This document shows positions 18,676 through 27,948 of a DNA stretch of 64,000 bases, in pieces. The stretch comes from Bradyrhizobium sediminis. GTDB taxonomy: Bacteria; Pseudomonadota; Alphaproteobacteria; Rhizobiales; Xanthobacteraceae. Numbering within the stretch: position 1 is the stretch's first letter; each line of letters begins with the position of its first letter. The position numbers and the translations under genes are program-made. The stretch covers positions 4,598,501 to 4,662,500 of the forward strand of contig NZ_CP076134.1 in NCBI RefSeq assembly GCF_018736085.1, written 5' to 3'. The notes beneath the pieces are model-generated. The model saw only the letters and a list, made by a program, of their open reading frames with translations, had not been told where the DNA came from and ran no database searches.

Positions 18676-19467
18676 ATGTCCGAAGTTGTGCTGCTCGACG
18701 TCACCGGCGGGATCGCCCTGGTCACGCTGAACCGGCCGGAAAAACTCAACGCGCTGAATTACCAACTGATCGACCGCCTGATGGCGCTGCTGGACAGCAT
18801 CGAGGTCGACCCCGGCATTCGCGCCGTCATCCTGACCGGCGCGGGCGACCGCGCCTTTTCCGCCGGCGCCGACATCCATGAATTTTCCGCAAGCGTGCGC
18901 CGCGGGACCAATCTGGCGATCCGCGACTTCGTGCGGCGCGGACAGGCCATGACCGCGCGGCTCGAGGCTTTCCGGAAGCCCGTGATCGCCGCGATCAACG
19001 GCATTGCGTTCGGCGGCGGTTGCGAGATCACCGAGGCCGTGCATCTGGCCGTGGCCAGCGACAAGGCGCTGTTCGCCAAGCCTGAAATCAATCTGGGCAT
19101 GCCGCCGACCTTCGGCGGCACCCAGCGGCTGCCGCGGCTCGCCGGGCGAAAGCGCGCGCTCGAACTGCTGCTCACGGGCGACCCGTTCCCGCCGTCGCGC
19201 GCATTGGAGGTCGGGCTGGTCAACATGGTGGTGCCGCATAGCGAACTGTTGTCAGCCGCGCGCGGGTTGGCGACGCGGGTCACCCGCCATTCGCCGCTGG
19301 CGATCGGCGGCATCATCACCGCCGTGACCCGCGGTCTGAACATGGGCATCGCCGAGGGGCTGCAGATCGAGAGCGAGCAATTCGCCGCAATGGTGCCCAG
19401 CCATGATCTCGGCGAAGGCCTCGCCGCATGGATCGCGCATCGGCGGCCGGTCTACAGCGGCGAGTGA
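18676..19467 (+). CDS. Enoyl-CoA hydratase/isomerase family protein
   Basis: A 263-residue crotonase. The oxyanion-hole blocks are AFSAGADIHEF and NGIAFGGGCEITEAV, and Glu in the latter and PEINLGMPPTFGGTQRLPR carry the catalytic positions. Start at MSEVVLLDVTG after GGGAGATC; an in-frame GTG at 18616 would place the start inside the operator. It hydrates trans-2-enoyl-CoA in fatty or aromatic acid breakdown, and the divergent TetR gene probably controls it. Confidence 0.92.
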   Translation: MSEVVLLDVTGGIALVTLNRPEKLNALNYQLIDRLMALLDSIEVDPGIRAVILTGAGDRAFSAGADIHEFSASVRRGTNLAIRDFVRRGQAMTARLEAFRKPVIAAINGIAFGGGCEITEAVHLAVASDKALFAKPEINLGMPPTFGGTQRLPRLAGRKRALELLLTGDPFPPSRALEVGLVNMVVPHSELLSAARGLATRVTRHSPLAIGGIITAVTRGLNMGIAEGLQIESEQFAAMVPSHDLGEGLAAWIAHRRPVYSGE

Positions 19468-19506
19468 CGATTATGCCGGATAGGCTAGCCCTCGCCAAAT
19501 CGGGAC

Positions 19507-19583
19507 CGTCATTGCGAGGAGCGTAAGCGACGAAGCAATCCACTTTTTGGCTTATGGATTGCTTCGCTTCGCTCGCAATGACG
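19507..19583. repeat. Family A palindromic repeat (CGTCATTGCGAG)
   Basis: Starts CGTCATTGCGAGGAGCG and ends CGCTCGCAATGACG, with inner arms GAAGCAATCCA and TGGATTGCTTCG, so it folds into a long hairpin. It is one of five copies in the window (also at 27739, 31513, 37594 and 46692). Together with the family B copy at 19675 it fills most of the 343-base gap after the hydratase gene; no gene is seen there. Confidence 0.85.
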
Positions 19584-19674
19584 GATGATGGATTGAGCAC
19601 CATCCGCCGGAGCCCGTCATCGGGCGGCGCATTCGCGCGATCCGTTGGCTCGCAATGATGGTTCATCTATCAAC

Positions 19675-19792
19675 CGTCATGCCCGCGCTTGTCGCGGGCA
19701 TCCACGTCTTTCTTCCTTACCAAGCGTCAAGACGTGGATGGCCGGGACATCTAGCGCGAAGACGCGCTTCGCGCTTTAGCCCGGCCATAACG
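19675..19792. repeat. Family B palindromic repeat (CGTCATGCCCG)
   Basis: Starts CGTCATGCCCGCGC and ends with GCCCGGCCATAACG. Inner arms ATCCACGTCTT and AAGACGTGGAT pair. An extra block ctagcgcgaagacgcgcttc lies near the right end and is absent from the other copies at 34197, 38861 and 40488. Confidence 0.8.
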
Positions 19793-19810
19793 AAGTAAAT
19801 CTTCTGCGCG

Positions 19811-20518
19811 CTACCTCACCACCGCCGCGGTCTGCCCGAACAGCAGCTTGCGCTCTTCCTCGGTGCGGATCGCCGGCTGGCCGAAATTCGGATTGACCTC
19901 CTTGGCCATGGCGTAAGCGCGCACCGTCGCCGGCCGCTCGCGGATGGTCTCGAGCCAGCGCTTGAGATGCGGGAAGTCGTCGATGTTCTGGCTCTGGTTC
20001 TTGTACGGCACGATCCAGGGATAGCTCGCCATGTCCGCGATCGAATAGTCGCCGGCGATGAACTCGCGATCGGCGAGCCGCTTGTTGAGCACCCCGTAGA
20101 GCCGGTTGGTCTCGTTCACATAGCGGTCGATGGCATATTTGATCTTTTCCTGGGCGTAATTCGAGAAGTGGTGGTTCTGTCCGGCCATCGGCCCGAGCCC
20201 GCCCATCTGCCAGAACGTCCATTGGATCGCGTCGTAGCGGCCGTAGATGTCGGCGGGCAGGAACTTTCCGGTCTTCTCGGCGAGATAGAGCAGCATCGCG
20301 CCGGACTCGAAGATCGAGATCGGCTTAGCCCCGCCTTTCGGCTCGTGATCGACCATCGCCGGGATGCGGTTGTTCGGCGCGATCGCCAGGAACTCCGGCT
20401 TGAACTGGTCGCCCTTGCCGATGTTGATCGGGAAGACCTTGTACTTCAGCCCGGTCTCTTCGAGGAACATCGTGATCTTGTGGCCGTTCGGCGTGGTCCA
20501 GTAATAAAGATCGATCAT
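19811..20518 (-). CDS. Glutathione S-transferase family protein (YfcG/Ure2p-like)
   Basis: A 235-residue GST starting MIDLYYWTTPNGHKITMFLE, the N-terminal thioredoxin-like signature of the YfcG/YghU disulfide-bond oxidoreductase group (TPN in place of a catalytic Ser or Cys). IFESGAMLLYLAEKTG is the glutathione-binding ESxAI-type block, and the C-terminal helices hold IADMASYPWI. It probably reduces disulfides with glutathione. It stands alone. Confidence 0.92.
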   Translation of the reverse strand: MIDLYYWTTPNGHKITMFLEETGLKYKVFPINIGKGDQFKPEFLAIAPNNRIPAMVDHEPKGGAKPISIFESGAMLLYLAEKTGKFLPADIYGRYDAIQWTFWQMGGLGPMAGQNHHFSNYAQEKIKYAIDRYVNETNRLYGVLNKRLADREFIAGDYSIADMASYPWIVPYKNQSQNIDDFPHLKRWLETIRERPATVRAYAMAKEVNPNFGQPAIRTEEERKLLFGQTAAVVR

Positions 20519-20675
20519 GGGCGTTGCTGTCCTGCTGGAGCTGACCTGTCATCCAATTTGGATGCGTTTGCATGAATGTTGCCGGAAGGCGGCGGCGAGT
20601 CAATGGCATTGGCGCCGCGCGCGGGATTGTGATGAGGCGGCTGCCGCCGGCACTATTTGATGATGTTAGCAGAAG

Positions 20676-20930
20676 TCAGTCGGTGCGGCCGTGGTCAGCC
20701 GACGCGGCCGTTATCCCGCAGGAATTTTTCACGGCCTCGGTGAGCATCACTTTGACGCCGGCGCCCACGATCGCCTCGCGCGTGGCATAGCCGCGGTCGA
20801 CCGCATCTTCCCAGATCGTCAGCCGCGGGCATGAGGTTCGCCACGCCTCGATCGCCTCGGAATAGGTTCTCGGTTCGCGGGCGATCCATTCGACGAGATC
20901 GAGCACCAGCGGGTCTGTGGCGTCGGCCAT
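20676..20930 (-). CDS. Hypothetical protein, 84 aa
   Basis: Starts MADATDPLVLDLVEWIAREP after an AAAGGAG ribosome site; the ATG at 20963 would overlap the upstream gene. The sequence has a WEDAVDRGYATRE block and no known domain. It lies 16 bases after the TauE/SafE gene on the same strand and is likely co-transcribed. Confidence 0.72.
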   Translation of the reverse strand: MADATDPLVLDLVEWIAREPRTYSEAIEAWRTSCPRLTIWEDAVDRGYATREAIVGAGVKVMLTEAVKNSCGITAASADHGRTD

Positions 20931-20946
20931 CCGGTTTCTCCTTTCG

Positions 20947-21708
20947 TCAAAAGGCGAACGCATTGCTGCGCGCCAGCAAGAGCCAGCTTCCGTAAATGAT
21001 GTAATAGCAGGCCACCGTCGTGATCAGCCATCCCGCCCAGGTGCGGAACTGGAGGTCGGTCATGGCCTCGAGGAAACGCCGCGCCAGCGTGGTGCCGGTC
21101 ATCGACGCCGCGACGGCGACAATCGCCAGCACCGGATCGAGCGTGGCGGCCTGATCGATGATGCCGCCGAAATAGACCAGCTTGACGAAATGACTGGCTA
21201 CCTGACAGGCAGCCTTGGTCGCGACCACCTCGCGGCGGCCGAAATTGCCGCCGAGAAAGAAGGTGTCCATCAAGGGCCCGGAGACGCCGGTCATCAGCAT
21301 CAGACCCATGCAGATGAAGCCATAAAAGCTGCCCTGCCAGATGCTGTCGGGGTTGGGCTTGAGGTTCCGCGGCGTCAGCCGCGCCATGAACGGGGTCACT
21401 CCCAGCAGCAGCAGCGCGATCGGCTTGTCCGGCACGTAGCGGGTGATCGACCATGCGCCGAGCGCCAGCGCGCATCCGATCAGGTAGATCGCGACCGGCC
21501 GCCACCTTATGTGGCTGCGCCACAGAAAGGCGCGCCAGCCGTTGGACGCCATCTGCGTGATCGCATGCAGCACCATCGCCGACGGCAGCGGCAGGATGGT
21601 CAGGAGCACGCCGATCAGGATCAGGCCGCCGGCCATGCCGAACAGGCCGGACAGGAACGCTGTCGCGACCATCAGCAAGCCGAGGGCGGCAATCAGAAGC
21701 GGGCTCAT
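20947..21708 (-). CDS. Sulfite exporter TauE/SafE family protein
   Basis: A 253-residue membrane protein with about seven or eight helices. The N-terminal FLSGLFGMAGGLILIGVLL is the first TauE/SafE repeat, and a second copy pattern is seen around GGNFGRREVVATKAACQ. Start at MSPLLIAALG. The family moves sulfonates, sulfite or other organic anions. A LysR gene diverges 122 bases away and may control it. Confidence 0.87.
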   Translation of the reverse strand: MSPLLIAALGLLMVATAFLSGLFGMAGGLILIGVLLTILPLPSAMVLHAITQMASNGWRAFLWRSHIRWRPVAIYLIGCALALGAWSITRYVPDKPIALLLLGVTPFMARLTPRNLKPNPDSIWQGSFYGFICMGLMLMTGVSGPLMDTFFLGGNFGRREVVATKAACQVASHFVKLVYFGGIIDQAATLDPVLAIVAVAASMTGTTLARRFLEAMTDLQFRTWAGWLITTVACYYIIYGSWLLLARSNAFAF

Positions 21709-21830
21709 CTCGAATCTCCGGCGGTTATTTGTGCCTCGCCTATACCGGCGGTGCAAACTGAGTTACCTTGGCCTGGCATCAGTTTTGCTGAGGGTGGCAA
21801 ATTCTTGGGGTGGCAAGTTCTCGGGGCGAA

Positions 21831-22730
21831 ATGCGGCGGCTGCTCTTTCTCAACGGCATCAAGGCGTTCGAGGCCGCCGCGCGCACCGGCAGCTTCGCGG
21901 GCGCCGGCGCCGAGCTCAACGTGTCGGCGGCGGCGGTCAGCCGGATGGTACATCTGTTGGAAGACCGTCTCGGCGTCTTGCTGTTCGAGCGCAAGGCCAA
22001 CCGGCTGGCGATGACGCCGGCCGGGCGCGCCTATCAGAGCGGGCTGACGCCGATCTTCGACGCGCTGGCGAGCCTGACCGCGCAGGTGACGGCGCCGTCG
22101 AGCGTCCGGGTGCTGACCATCGGCGTCGGCCCGACCTTCGCGATGCGATGGCTGATCCCGCGGCTGGCGGATTTTCGTAAACACGCGCCCGACATCGACG
22201 TGCGCATCACCACCGGCGGTGCCGCGGCGCCGTTCGGCAACGACTGGAGCTGCGGCATCAAGCTCGGCGACGGCAAATGGCCCGGCCTGGTCGCCGAGCC
22301 GCTGTTCGCGGCCAACCTGGTGCCGGTATGCGCGCCGAAGCTCGCAGCGCAGTTGAAACGTCCCACCGATCTCAAGGGACCGAGCCTGCTGCGCGTCGCG
22401 CATTCGCCCAATGACTGGCCCTCATGGCTGAAGGCCGCCGGCGTCGCCCGGGTTACGGTGCGTGGGCTTGAATTTCAGTTTTACGGCCAGGCCCTGCAGG
22501 CTGCCGTCGACGGGCTCGGCATCGCCATGGGCATCCGGCCCTACATCGACGACGACATCGCCGCGGGACGGCTGGTCGCGCCGTTTGCGCTGACGGTGCC
22601 GAAGGGCATGCAATGGTATCTGGTCTATCGCAGCTTCCAGACCGAGCAGCGCGATTTCGCCGCGTTCCGGCGCTGGATCATGCGATCAGCCGCGGGACCG
22701 GCGCTCCGGGACAAGGGTCGAAAAAAATAG
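21831..22730 (+). CDS. LysR family transcriptional regulator
   Basis: About 299 residues with the HTH LNGIKAFEAAARTGSFAGAG and ELNVSAAAVSRMVHLLEDRL, close to the GcvA group. The C-terminal effector domain spans from about residue 85. The start is taken at the ATG before RRLLFLNG; a GTG seven codons upstream (21810) is possible. It is divergent from the TauE/SafE gene, its likely target. Confidence 0.9.
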   Translation: MRRLLFLNGIKAFEAAARTGSFAGAGAELNVSAAAVSRMVHLLEDRLGVLLFERKANRLAMTPAGRAYQSGLTPIFDALASLTAQVTAPSSVRVLTIGVGPTFAMRWLIPRLADFRKHAPDIDVRITTGGAAAPFGNDWSCGIKLGDGKWPGLVAEPLFAANLVPVCAPKLAAQLKRPTDLKGPSLLRVAHSPNDWPSWLKAAGVARVTVRGLEFQFYGQALQAAVDGLGIAMGIRPYIDDDIAAGRLVAPFALTVPKGMQWYLVYRSFQTEQRDFAAFRRWIMRSAAGPALRDKGRKK

Positions 22731-22806
22731 CCGAAATGTGAACCGGATCACGTTCGGTCTCATCGGCTCGTGCTTCCTTGGCTCCAGGAATATCTGGAGC
22801 CGCGGA

Positions 22807-23055
22807 ATGACCTACGAGGGCTTTGCGATCGAATCCTTCGAAGCCGGCAAGGGCCTCTGGCACGCCAGGCTCAGGCGGGCGGATCTGAAGCCTGTGTCGA
22901 TCGGCGGCGTCTCGTTTTCGGCCCTTGAAATCGGCTTCGCCTGGCCCGATCCGGATGCCGCCGTCGCGGACGCCAAGAATCAGATCGACCGCCTCAACCT
23001 CAAGCGATACGCGGCGGCCGGGCAGACGCCGCAGACCGAACGGTCGGCCGCCTAG
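22807..23055 (+). CDS. Hypothetical protein, 82 aa
   Basis: Starts MTYEGFAIESFEAGKGLWHA; a strand-rich first half (ARLRRADLKPVSIGGVSFSA) is followed by a helix with DAAVADAKNQIDRL. No family recognised. The stop codon TAG is part of the CTAG target duplicated beside the first insertion sequence, so insertion left the protein intact. Confidence 0.7.
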   Translation: MTYEGFAIESFEAGKGLWHARLRRADLKPVSIGGVSFSALEIGFAWPDPDAAVADAKNQIDRLNLKRYAAAGQTPQTERSAA

Positions 23056-24341
23056 CAGTCTGCTGAAAAACCTTGAAATGGAGAGTTTTCGTATTGTCGC
23101 CGGTCGTTGTTGGGGCGGCGCGGTGGAGTTGGATGTAATTTTCTAGTCTGGTGTTGGGTGTACCCTGACGCCGGGTGGCTAAGCGGCAAGCAGTTTGGGA
23201 ATGCGGATCAGGTTATAGGCGATCAGATTGAGCAGGAAGTCGGCGGCGACGCGGCCGATGCCACGATGTTTGGTCTTGCGCATGGTGCCATGCTGCTTGC
23301 CCCATCCGAAAATGCACTCGACCATCGCCCGGCGCGATTGCGACATGCCGTACCCCGAATGCCGCGTGGTTCGTTCGTCGATGGCGCTGTTGCGGTTCTT
23401 GCCGGTTTTGGTGACGGCCTGGTTCTGTGTCACATGCGGCGTCACGCCGATGGCGCGAAGATTGGCGACGTGATCGGCCGTATCGTACGCCTTGTCCTCA
23501 CCGACCGTGATGCGGCGGCCTGCGGCTTTGCGTCTCGCCTTCAGCATGGTCTCCGAAGCCCGGCGTTCGGCGGTGCCATTGGCATGCGTGACCCTGCCGG
23601 CCACCGCCAGCCCATGCCGGTTCTCCATGGTGGCGTGGCCCATATAGCAAAGCTTGGCCTCCCGGCCGGCCGCCTTGCGATAAAGCCTGCTGTCCGGGTC
23701 GCTGGTGCTCGCATGGGTGTCGTTCTTGCGCTTCTGGCCGTGGAAGTTGGCGCCATCATCATCGTCGCCGCTGCCGTCCTTGGGGCGAAAACTCTTCTGC
23801 GACGCCCAGGCTTCGATCAGCGTTCCGTCCACCGAAAAATGCTCATCCGACAATAGCGATTTGACCTGAGAATGGTTCAGAAGCCTGGTCATGAACTTCG
23901 TGAACACATCCCCGTTCTGCAGCCGCTCCCGGTTCTTGGTGAAAGTGGTCGGGTCCCAGACCGGATCGTCCGGCGACAGCCCCACGAACCAGCGATACAA
24001 AAGATTGTAGTCCAGTTGCTCCATCAACTGGCGTTCCGAGCGGATGCCGTAGAACACCTGCAGCAGCAAGGCGCTCAGCAATTGCTCTGGAGGGATCGAA
24101 GGACGTCCCTCGCTGGCGTACAACCTCCCAAGGCTGCGGTTCAAATCACTCAAAACATCCCGGACAAGTTCCCGGACCTTCCGCAGCGGGTGGTTCGCTG
24201 GCACACGCCTGTCCGGCGCAATGTACGAAAACAGGTCGCCCTGATCCGTAAACCTGCCGCGCATGATCGCCTCCGCCGATTCGAGATGATAAAGTGAATC
24301 ATCAAGCACCCTCCGTGGCGAGGGGGTTCTTCAGCAGACTG
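23056..24341. mobile_element. IS5-like insertion sequence, copy 1
   Basis: A 1286-bp element. The left end CAGTCTGCTGAAAAACC and the right end, read inward CAGTCTGCTGAAGAACC, are inverted repeats. CTAG flanks both sides (23052-23055 and 24342-24345), which fits a four-base target duplication as in the IS5 group. It carries one transposase gene on the minus strand. An almost identical element of the same length starts at 24448. Confidence 0.92.
23179..24309 (-). CDS. IS5 family transposase, copy 1
   Basis: 376 residues with the N-terminal DUF772 region (PANHPLRKVRELVRDVL, RPSIPPEQLLSALLLQVFYG) and the DDE catalytic core (FSVDGTLIEAWAS for the first Asp, VGEDKAYDTADHV for the second and RAMVECIFGWGKQHG for the Glu). 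All three acids are present and the frame is intact, so it is probably active or only recently inserted. It differs from copy 2 at residue 24 (Asp here, Gly there). Confidence 0.93.
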   Translation of the reverse strand: MLDDSLYHLESAEAIMRGRFTDQGDLFSYIAPDRRVPANHPLRKVRELVRDVLSDLNRSLGRLYASEGRPSIPPEQLLSALLLQVFYGIRSERQLMEQLDYNLLYRWFVGLSPDDPVWDPTTFTKNRERLQNGDVFTKFMTRLLNHSQVKSLLSDEHFSVDGTLIEAWASQKSFRPKDGSGDDDDGANFHGQKRKNDTHASTSDPDSRLYRKAAGREAKLCYMGHATMENRHGLAVAGRVTHANGTAERRASETMLKARRKAAGRRITVGEDKAYDTADHVANLRAIGVTPHVTQNQAVTKTGKNRNSAIDERTTRHSGYGMSQSRRAMVECIFGWGKQHGTMRKTKHRGIGRVAADFLLNLIAYNLIRIPKLLAA

Positions 24342-24447
24342 CTAGAGCGTTTCAAGCGAAGTGGATACCGGTTCGCGTGAAGAAAACGCGTCAAAACAAA
24401 AAAGATAGAGCCCCGTTCCGATTCAATCGGAACGGAAACGGCTCTAG
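24342..24447. repeat. Palindrome-ended dispersed repeat between the two IS copies
   Basis: The element begins CTAGAGCGTTTCAAGCG and ends CGGCTCTAG, so its ends are inverted. Inside are ACCGGTTCGCGTGAAG, AAAACGCGTC and a perfect 10-bp hairpin with arms CCGTTCCGAT (24413-24422) and ATCGGAACGG (24426-24435). Part copies occur at 8443-8500 and 57731-57767. Both terminal CTAG sites are used as IS targets. Confidence 0.8.
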
Positions 24448-25733
24448 CAGTCTGCTGAAAAACCTTGAAATGGAGAGTTTTCGTATTGTCGCCGGTCGTT
24501 GTTGGGGCGGCGCGGTGGAGTTGGATGTAATTTTCTAGTCTGGTGTTGGGTGTACCCTGACGCCGGGTGGCTAAGCGGCAAGCAGTTTGGGAATGCGGAT
24601 CAGGTTATAGGCGATCAGATTGAGCAGGAAGTCGGCGGCGACGCGGCCGATGCCACGATGTTTGGTCTTGCGCATGGTGCCATGCTGCTTGCCCCATCCG
24701 AAAATGCACTCGACCATCGCCCGGCGCGATTGCGACATGCCGTACCCCGAATGCCGCGTGGTTCGTTCGTCGATGGCGCTGTTGCGGTTCTTGCCGGTTT
24801 TGGTGACGGCCTGGTTCTGTGTCACATGCGGCGTCACGCCGATGGCGCGAAGATTGGCGACGTGATCGGCCGTATCGTACGCCTTGTCCTCACCGACCGT
24901 GATGCGGCGGCCTGCGGCTTTGCGTCTCGCCTTCAGCATGGTCTCCGAAGCCCGGCGTTCGGCGGTGCCATTGGCATGCGTGACCCTGCCGGCCACCGCC
25001 AGCCCATGCCGGTTCTCCATGGTGGCGTGGCCCATATAGCAAAGCTTGGCCTCCCGGCCGGCCGCCTTGCGATAAAGCCTGCTGTCCGGGTCGCTGGTGC
25101 TCGCATGGGTGTCGTTCTTGCGCTTCTGGCCGTGGAAGTTGGCGCCATCATCATCGTCGCCGCTGCCGTCCTTGGGGCGAAAACTCTTCTGCGACGCCCA
25201 GGCTTCGATCAGCGTTCCGTCCACCGAAAAATGCTCATCCGACAATAGCGATTTGACCTGAGAATGGTTCAGAAGCCTGGTCATGAACTTCGTGAACACA
25301 TCCCCGTTCTGCAGCCGCTCCCGGTTCTTGGTGAAAGTGGTCGGGTCCCAGACCGGATCGTCCGGCGACAGCCCCACGAACCAGCGATACAAAAGATTGT
25401 AGTCCAGTTGCTCCATCAACTGGCGTTCCGAGCGGATGCCGTAGAACACCTGCAGCAGCAAGGCGCTCAGCAATTGCTCTGGAGGGATCGAAGGACGTCC
25501 CTCGCTGGCGTACAACCTCCCAAGGCTGCGGTTCAAATCACTCAAAACATCCCGGACAAGTTCCCGGACCTTCCGCAGCGGGTGGTTCGCTGGCACACGC
25601 CTGTCCGGCGCAATGTACGAAAACAGGCCGCCCTGATCCGTAAACCTGCCGCGCATGATCGCCTCCGCCGATTCGAGATGATAAAGTGAATCATCAAGCA
25701 CCCTCCGTGGCGAGGGGGTTCTTCAGCAGACTG
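24448..25733. mobile_element. IS5-like insertion sequence, copy 2
   Basis: 1286 bp with the same ends and orientation as the copy at 23056, flanked by CTAG at 24444-24447 and 25734-25737. The two copies start 1392 bases apart. The only difference I noticed is one base near 25628 (C here, T in copy 1). Near-identity implies very recent duplication or gene conversion. Confidence 0.92.
24571..25701 (-). CDS. IS5 family transposase, copy 2
   Basis: 376 residues, the same as copy 1 apart from Gly at residue 24. The DUF772 N-terminus and all DDE core blocks are complete. Because the two elements lie in direct orientation, recombination between them could remove one copy and the 98-bp spacer. Confidence 0.93.
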   Translation of the reverse strand: MLDDSLYHLESAEAIMRGRFTDQGGLFSYIAPDRRVPANHPLRKVRELVRDVLSDLNRSLGRLYASEGRPSIPPEQLLSALLLQVFYGIRSERQLMEQLDYNLLYRWFVGLSPDDPVWDPTTFTKNRERLQNGDVFTKFMTRLLNHSQVKSLLSDEHFSVDGTLIEAWASQKSFRPKDGSGDDDDGANFHGQKRKNDTHASTSDPDSRLYRKAAGREAKLCYMGHATMENRHGLAVAGRVTHANGTAERRASETMLKARRKAAGRRITVGEDKAYDTADHVANLRAIGVTPHVTQNQAVTKTGKNRNSAIDERTTRHSGYGMSQSRRAMVECIFGWGKQHGTMRKTKHRGIGRVAADFLLNLIAYNLIRIPKLLAA

Positions 25734-25760
25734 CTAGTCCCTCCCCAAGACGAGTATTCC

Positions 25761-25961
25761 ATGCTTGAATCCGAGTCCGAACGGGCCCCATCGGCTTCCG
25801 CGACGGTGCTGTCCGACTGTCCGCAGTGCGATGCCCCGCTGGCGGTTCTGCGCGTGATCGGCGGGCGGGCGGGGTCCGAATACTGGACCCTGCGATGCAC
25901 GCGATGCGGCGGCATCCATCTCGATATCGTCAAACCCTCGCCTGCCTCCCGCGCGGTCTAG
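25761..25961 (+). CDS. Small zinc-ribbon-like protein
   Basis: A 66-residue protein starting MLESESERAPSASATV, with CPQCDAPL and, 25 residues later, CTRCGGIHLD. The two CxxC knuckles suit one zinc ion. The open frame extends back into IS copy 2, but the ATG 23 bases past the IS boundary gives a sensible start. Function unknown; the IS may have removed its promoter. Confidence 0.65.
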   Translation: MLESESERAPSASATVLSDCPQCDAPLAVLRVIGGRAGSEYWTLRCTRCGGIHLDIVKPSPASRAV

Positions 25962-25981
25962 CCTTCCGCGCAAGCTCTCGC

Positions 25982-27637
25982 TCAGCCGCTCGCCCCAAAT
26001 GCGCGTGCGATGGCGCGCTGGGCGTCGTCCTGGATCTGCCGCAGGTGCGCCTCGCTGCGAAAGCTCTCCGCATAGATCTTGTAGACGTCTTCGGTGCCCG
26101 ACGGCCGCGCGGCAAACCATCCGCTGTCGGTGGTGACCTTGATGCCGCCGAACGGTTGACCGTTGCCGGGCGCCGCCGTGAGCGCCGATCGAACCGGATC
26201 CCCGGCCAGTTCCGCCATCGCGAGCTTTGCGGGCGACAGCGCCTTCAGCAGATTCTTCTGCGCCGAAGTGGCCGGCGCGTCGATCCGCCCGTAGAACGGC
26301 ACGCCCAGTTCGCTCGTCAATTTGTCGAACAACTGGCTCGGATCGGATTTGGTCCGCGCGGTCATTTCGGCGGCCAGCAGTCCCAGGATCATGCCGTCCT
26401 TGTCGGTGGTCCATACCGATCCGTCCTTTCGCAGGAACGAGGCGCCGGCGCTTTCCTCGCCGGCGAATCCGAACGAGCCGTCACTGAGGCCGTCGACGAA
26501 CCATTTGAAGCCGACCGGGGTTTCGACCAGCCGGCGGCCGAGCTTGTTCGCGACGCGGTCGATGATCGCGCTGGAGACGATGGTCTTGCCCACCGCGCTG
26601 TCCTTGCGCCATTGCGGGCGGTTCTCGAACAGATAGGCGATGGCGGCGGCGAGGTAATGGTTCGGGTTCATCAGCCCGTTCGAGCCGGTGACAATGCCGT
26701 GCCGGTCGGCGTCGGTGTCGTTGGCAAAGGCGACGTCGAACCTGTCGCGCATCCCGATCAGCCGCGCCATCGCATAGGGCGACGAGCAGTCCATCCGGAT
26801 CTTGCCGTCCCAGTCCACCGTCATGAAGCGAAAGGTCGGATCCACCGCATCGCTGACGATGGTGGCCGCGATGGCGTAACGCTCGATGATCGGCTGCCAG
26901 TAGCGCACGCCGGCTCCCCCCAGGGGATCAATCCCGATCCTGACGCCGGAGGCGCGGATCGCCTCCATATCGAGGACATTGGCAAGGTCGGCGACATAGG
27001 GCCCGATATAGTCATGGCGGTGAACGCAGGACGATTTGCGCGCGCGGTCGTAGGGGATGCGCTTGACGCTCTTCAGCCCGTCCTCGAGAAAGCCGTTGGC
27101 GGCGCGCTCGATGCCTGAGGTGATGTCGGTGTCCGCCGGCCCGCCGTTGGGCGGATTGTATTTAAAACCGCCATCCTCGGGCGGATTATGCGACGGCGTC
27201 ATCACGACGCCGTCGGCAAGACCGTTGTCGCGGCCCTTGTTGTAGGTGAGGATCGCGCGCGAGATCACCGGCGTCGGCGTATAGCCGTCGTGCTCGTCGA
27301 GCATGACCTCGATGCCGTTGGCCGCAAACACCTCGAGCGCGCTCGCCAGCGCCGGTTCCGCCAGCGCATGGGTATCGATGCCGACGAACATCGGCCCATC
27401 GATGCCGCTGCGCTTGCGATGGTCGCAAAGCGCCTGGCTGACGGCGAGGATATGCGCCTCGTTGAAGGCATGATTGAGCGCGGAACCGCGATGCCCCGAG
27501 GTGCCGAACGCCACCCGCTGTGCCGGCACCGACGGGTCGGGCCTGCCTGCGAAATAGGCGGTCACCAGCCGCGGCACATTCGCAAGCATCGATGGCTCGA
27601 CGGTTTTGCCGGCAAGCGGATTGATTTCAGCAGCCAC
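25982..27637 (-). CDS. pgm: Phosphoglucomutase (alpha-D-glucose phosphate-specific)
   Basis: A 551-residue enzyme (E. coli Pgm has 546) that interconverts glucose 1- and 6-phosphate in glycogen and exopolysaccharide metabolism. The phospho-serine loop is [14 protein letters not shown], the metal loop is [11 protein letters not shown], the sugar loop is [11 protein letters not shown] and the phosphate-binding end is [11 protein letters not shown]. The start is a GTG at 27637, five bases after AAGGAG; an upstream start in the same frame would add 26 unlikely residues. Monocistronic. Confidence 0.95.
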   Translation of the reverse strand: MAAEINPLAGKTVEPSMLANVPRLVTAYFAGRPDPSVPAQRVAFGTSGHRGSALNHAFNEAHILAVSQALCDHRKRSGIDGPMFVGIDTHALAEPALASALEVFAANGIEVMLDEHDGYTPTPVISRAILTYNKGRDNGLADGVVMTPSHNPPEDGGFKYNPPNGGPADTDITSGIERAANGFLEDGLKSVKRIPYDRARKSSCVHRHDYIGPYVADLANVLDMEAIRASGVRIGIDPLGGAGVRYWQPIIERYAIAATIVSDAVDPTFRFMTVDWDGKIRMDCSSPYAMARLIGMRDRFDVAFANDTDADRHGIVTGSNGLMNPNHYLAAAIAYLFENRPQWRKDSAVGKTIVSSAIIDRVANKLGRRLVETPVGFKWFVDGLSDGSFGFAGEESAGASFLRKDGSVWTTDKDGMILGLLAAEMTARTKSDPSQLFDKLTSELGVPFYGRIDAPATSAQKNLLKALSPAKLAMAELAGDPVRSALTAAPGNGQPFGGIKVTTDSGWFAARPSGTEDVYKIYAESFRSEAHLRQIQDDAQRAIARAFGASG

Positions 27638-27738
27638 GTGGTCTCCTTCGGGTGATGTGCGGTGTGGCGGGCAATATGCGGTGAGGCATTGTAGGTGGAT
27701 TGCGACTACGAACAAGGGACCGTCATCGGTCCCTTGTT

Positions 27739-27816
27739 CGTCATTGCGAGGAGCGCTTGCGACGAAGCAATCCAGTTTGCTTCACTATGGATTGCTTCGC
27801 GTTGCTCGCAATGACG
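27739..27816. repeat. Family A palindromic repeat (CGTCATTGCGAG)
   Basis: Starts CGTCATTGCGAGGAGCGCTT and ends TTGCTCGCAATGACG. It fills the middle of the 311-base gap between pgm and uvrB, which are divergent; the rest of the gap shows no gene. Confidence 0.85.
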
Positions 27817-27948
27817 TTGTGAGAGATTGCCCTATTCCACCCTTACCTTCCTCGGCCCGAAAAGCATATACCGCCAACTCCCGCCACCATGATCGGCCTT
27901 CGGCTTTTTGCCCTTTTATGTCCGCCGGACTCATCCCATATTCCCGCC

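Noticed and set aside
23056..25733. The two IS copies as a composite transposon
   Set aside because: The spacer is only a 98-bp repeat with no cargo gene, and each IS has its own CTAG flanks, so two separate insertions explain it.
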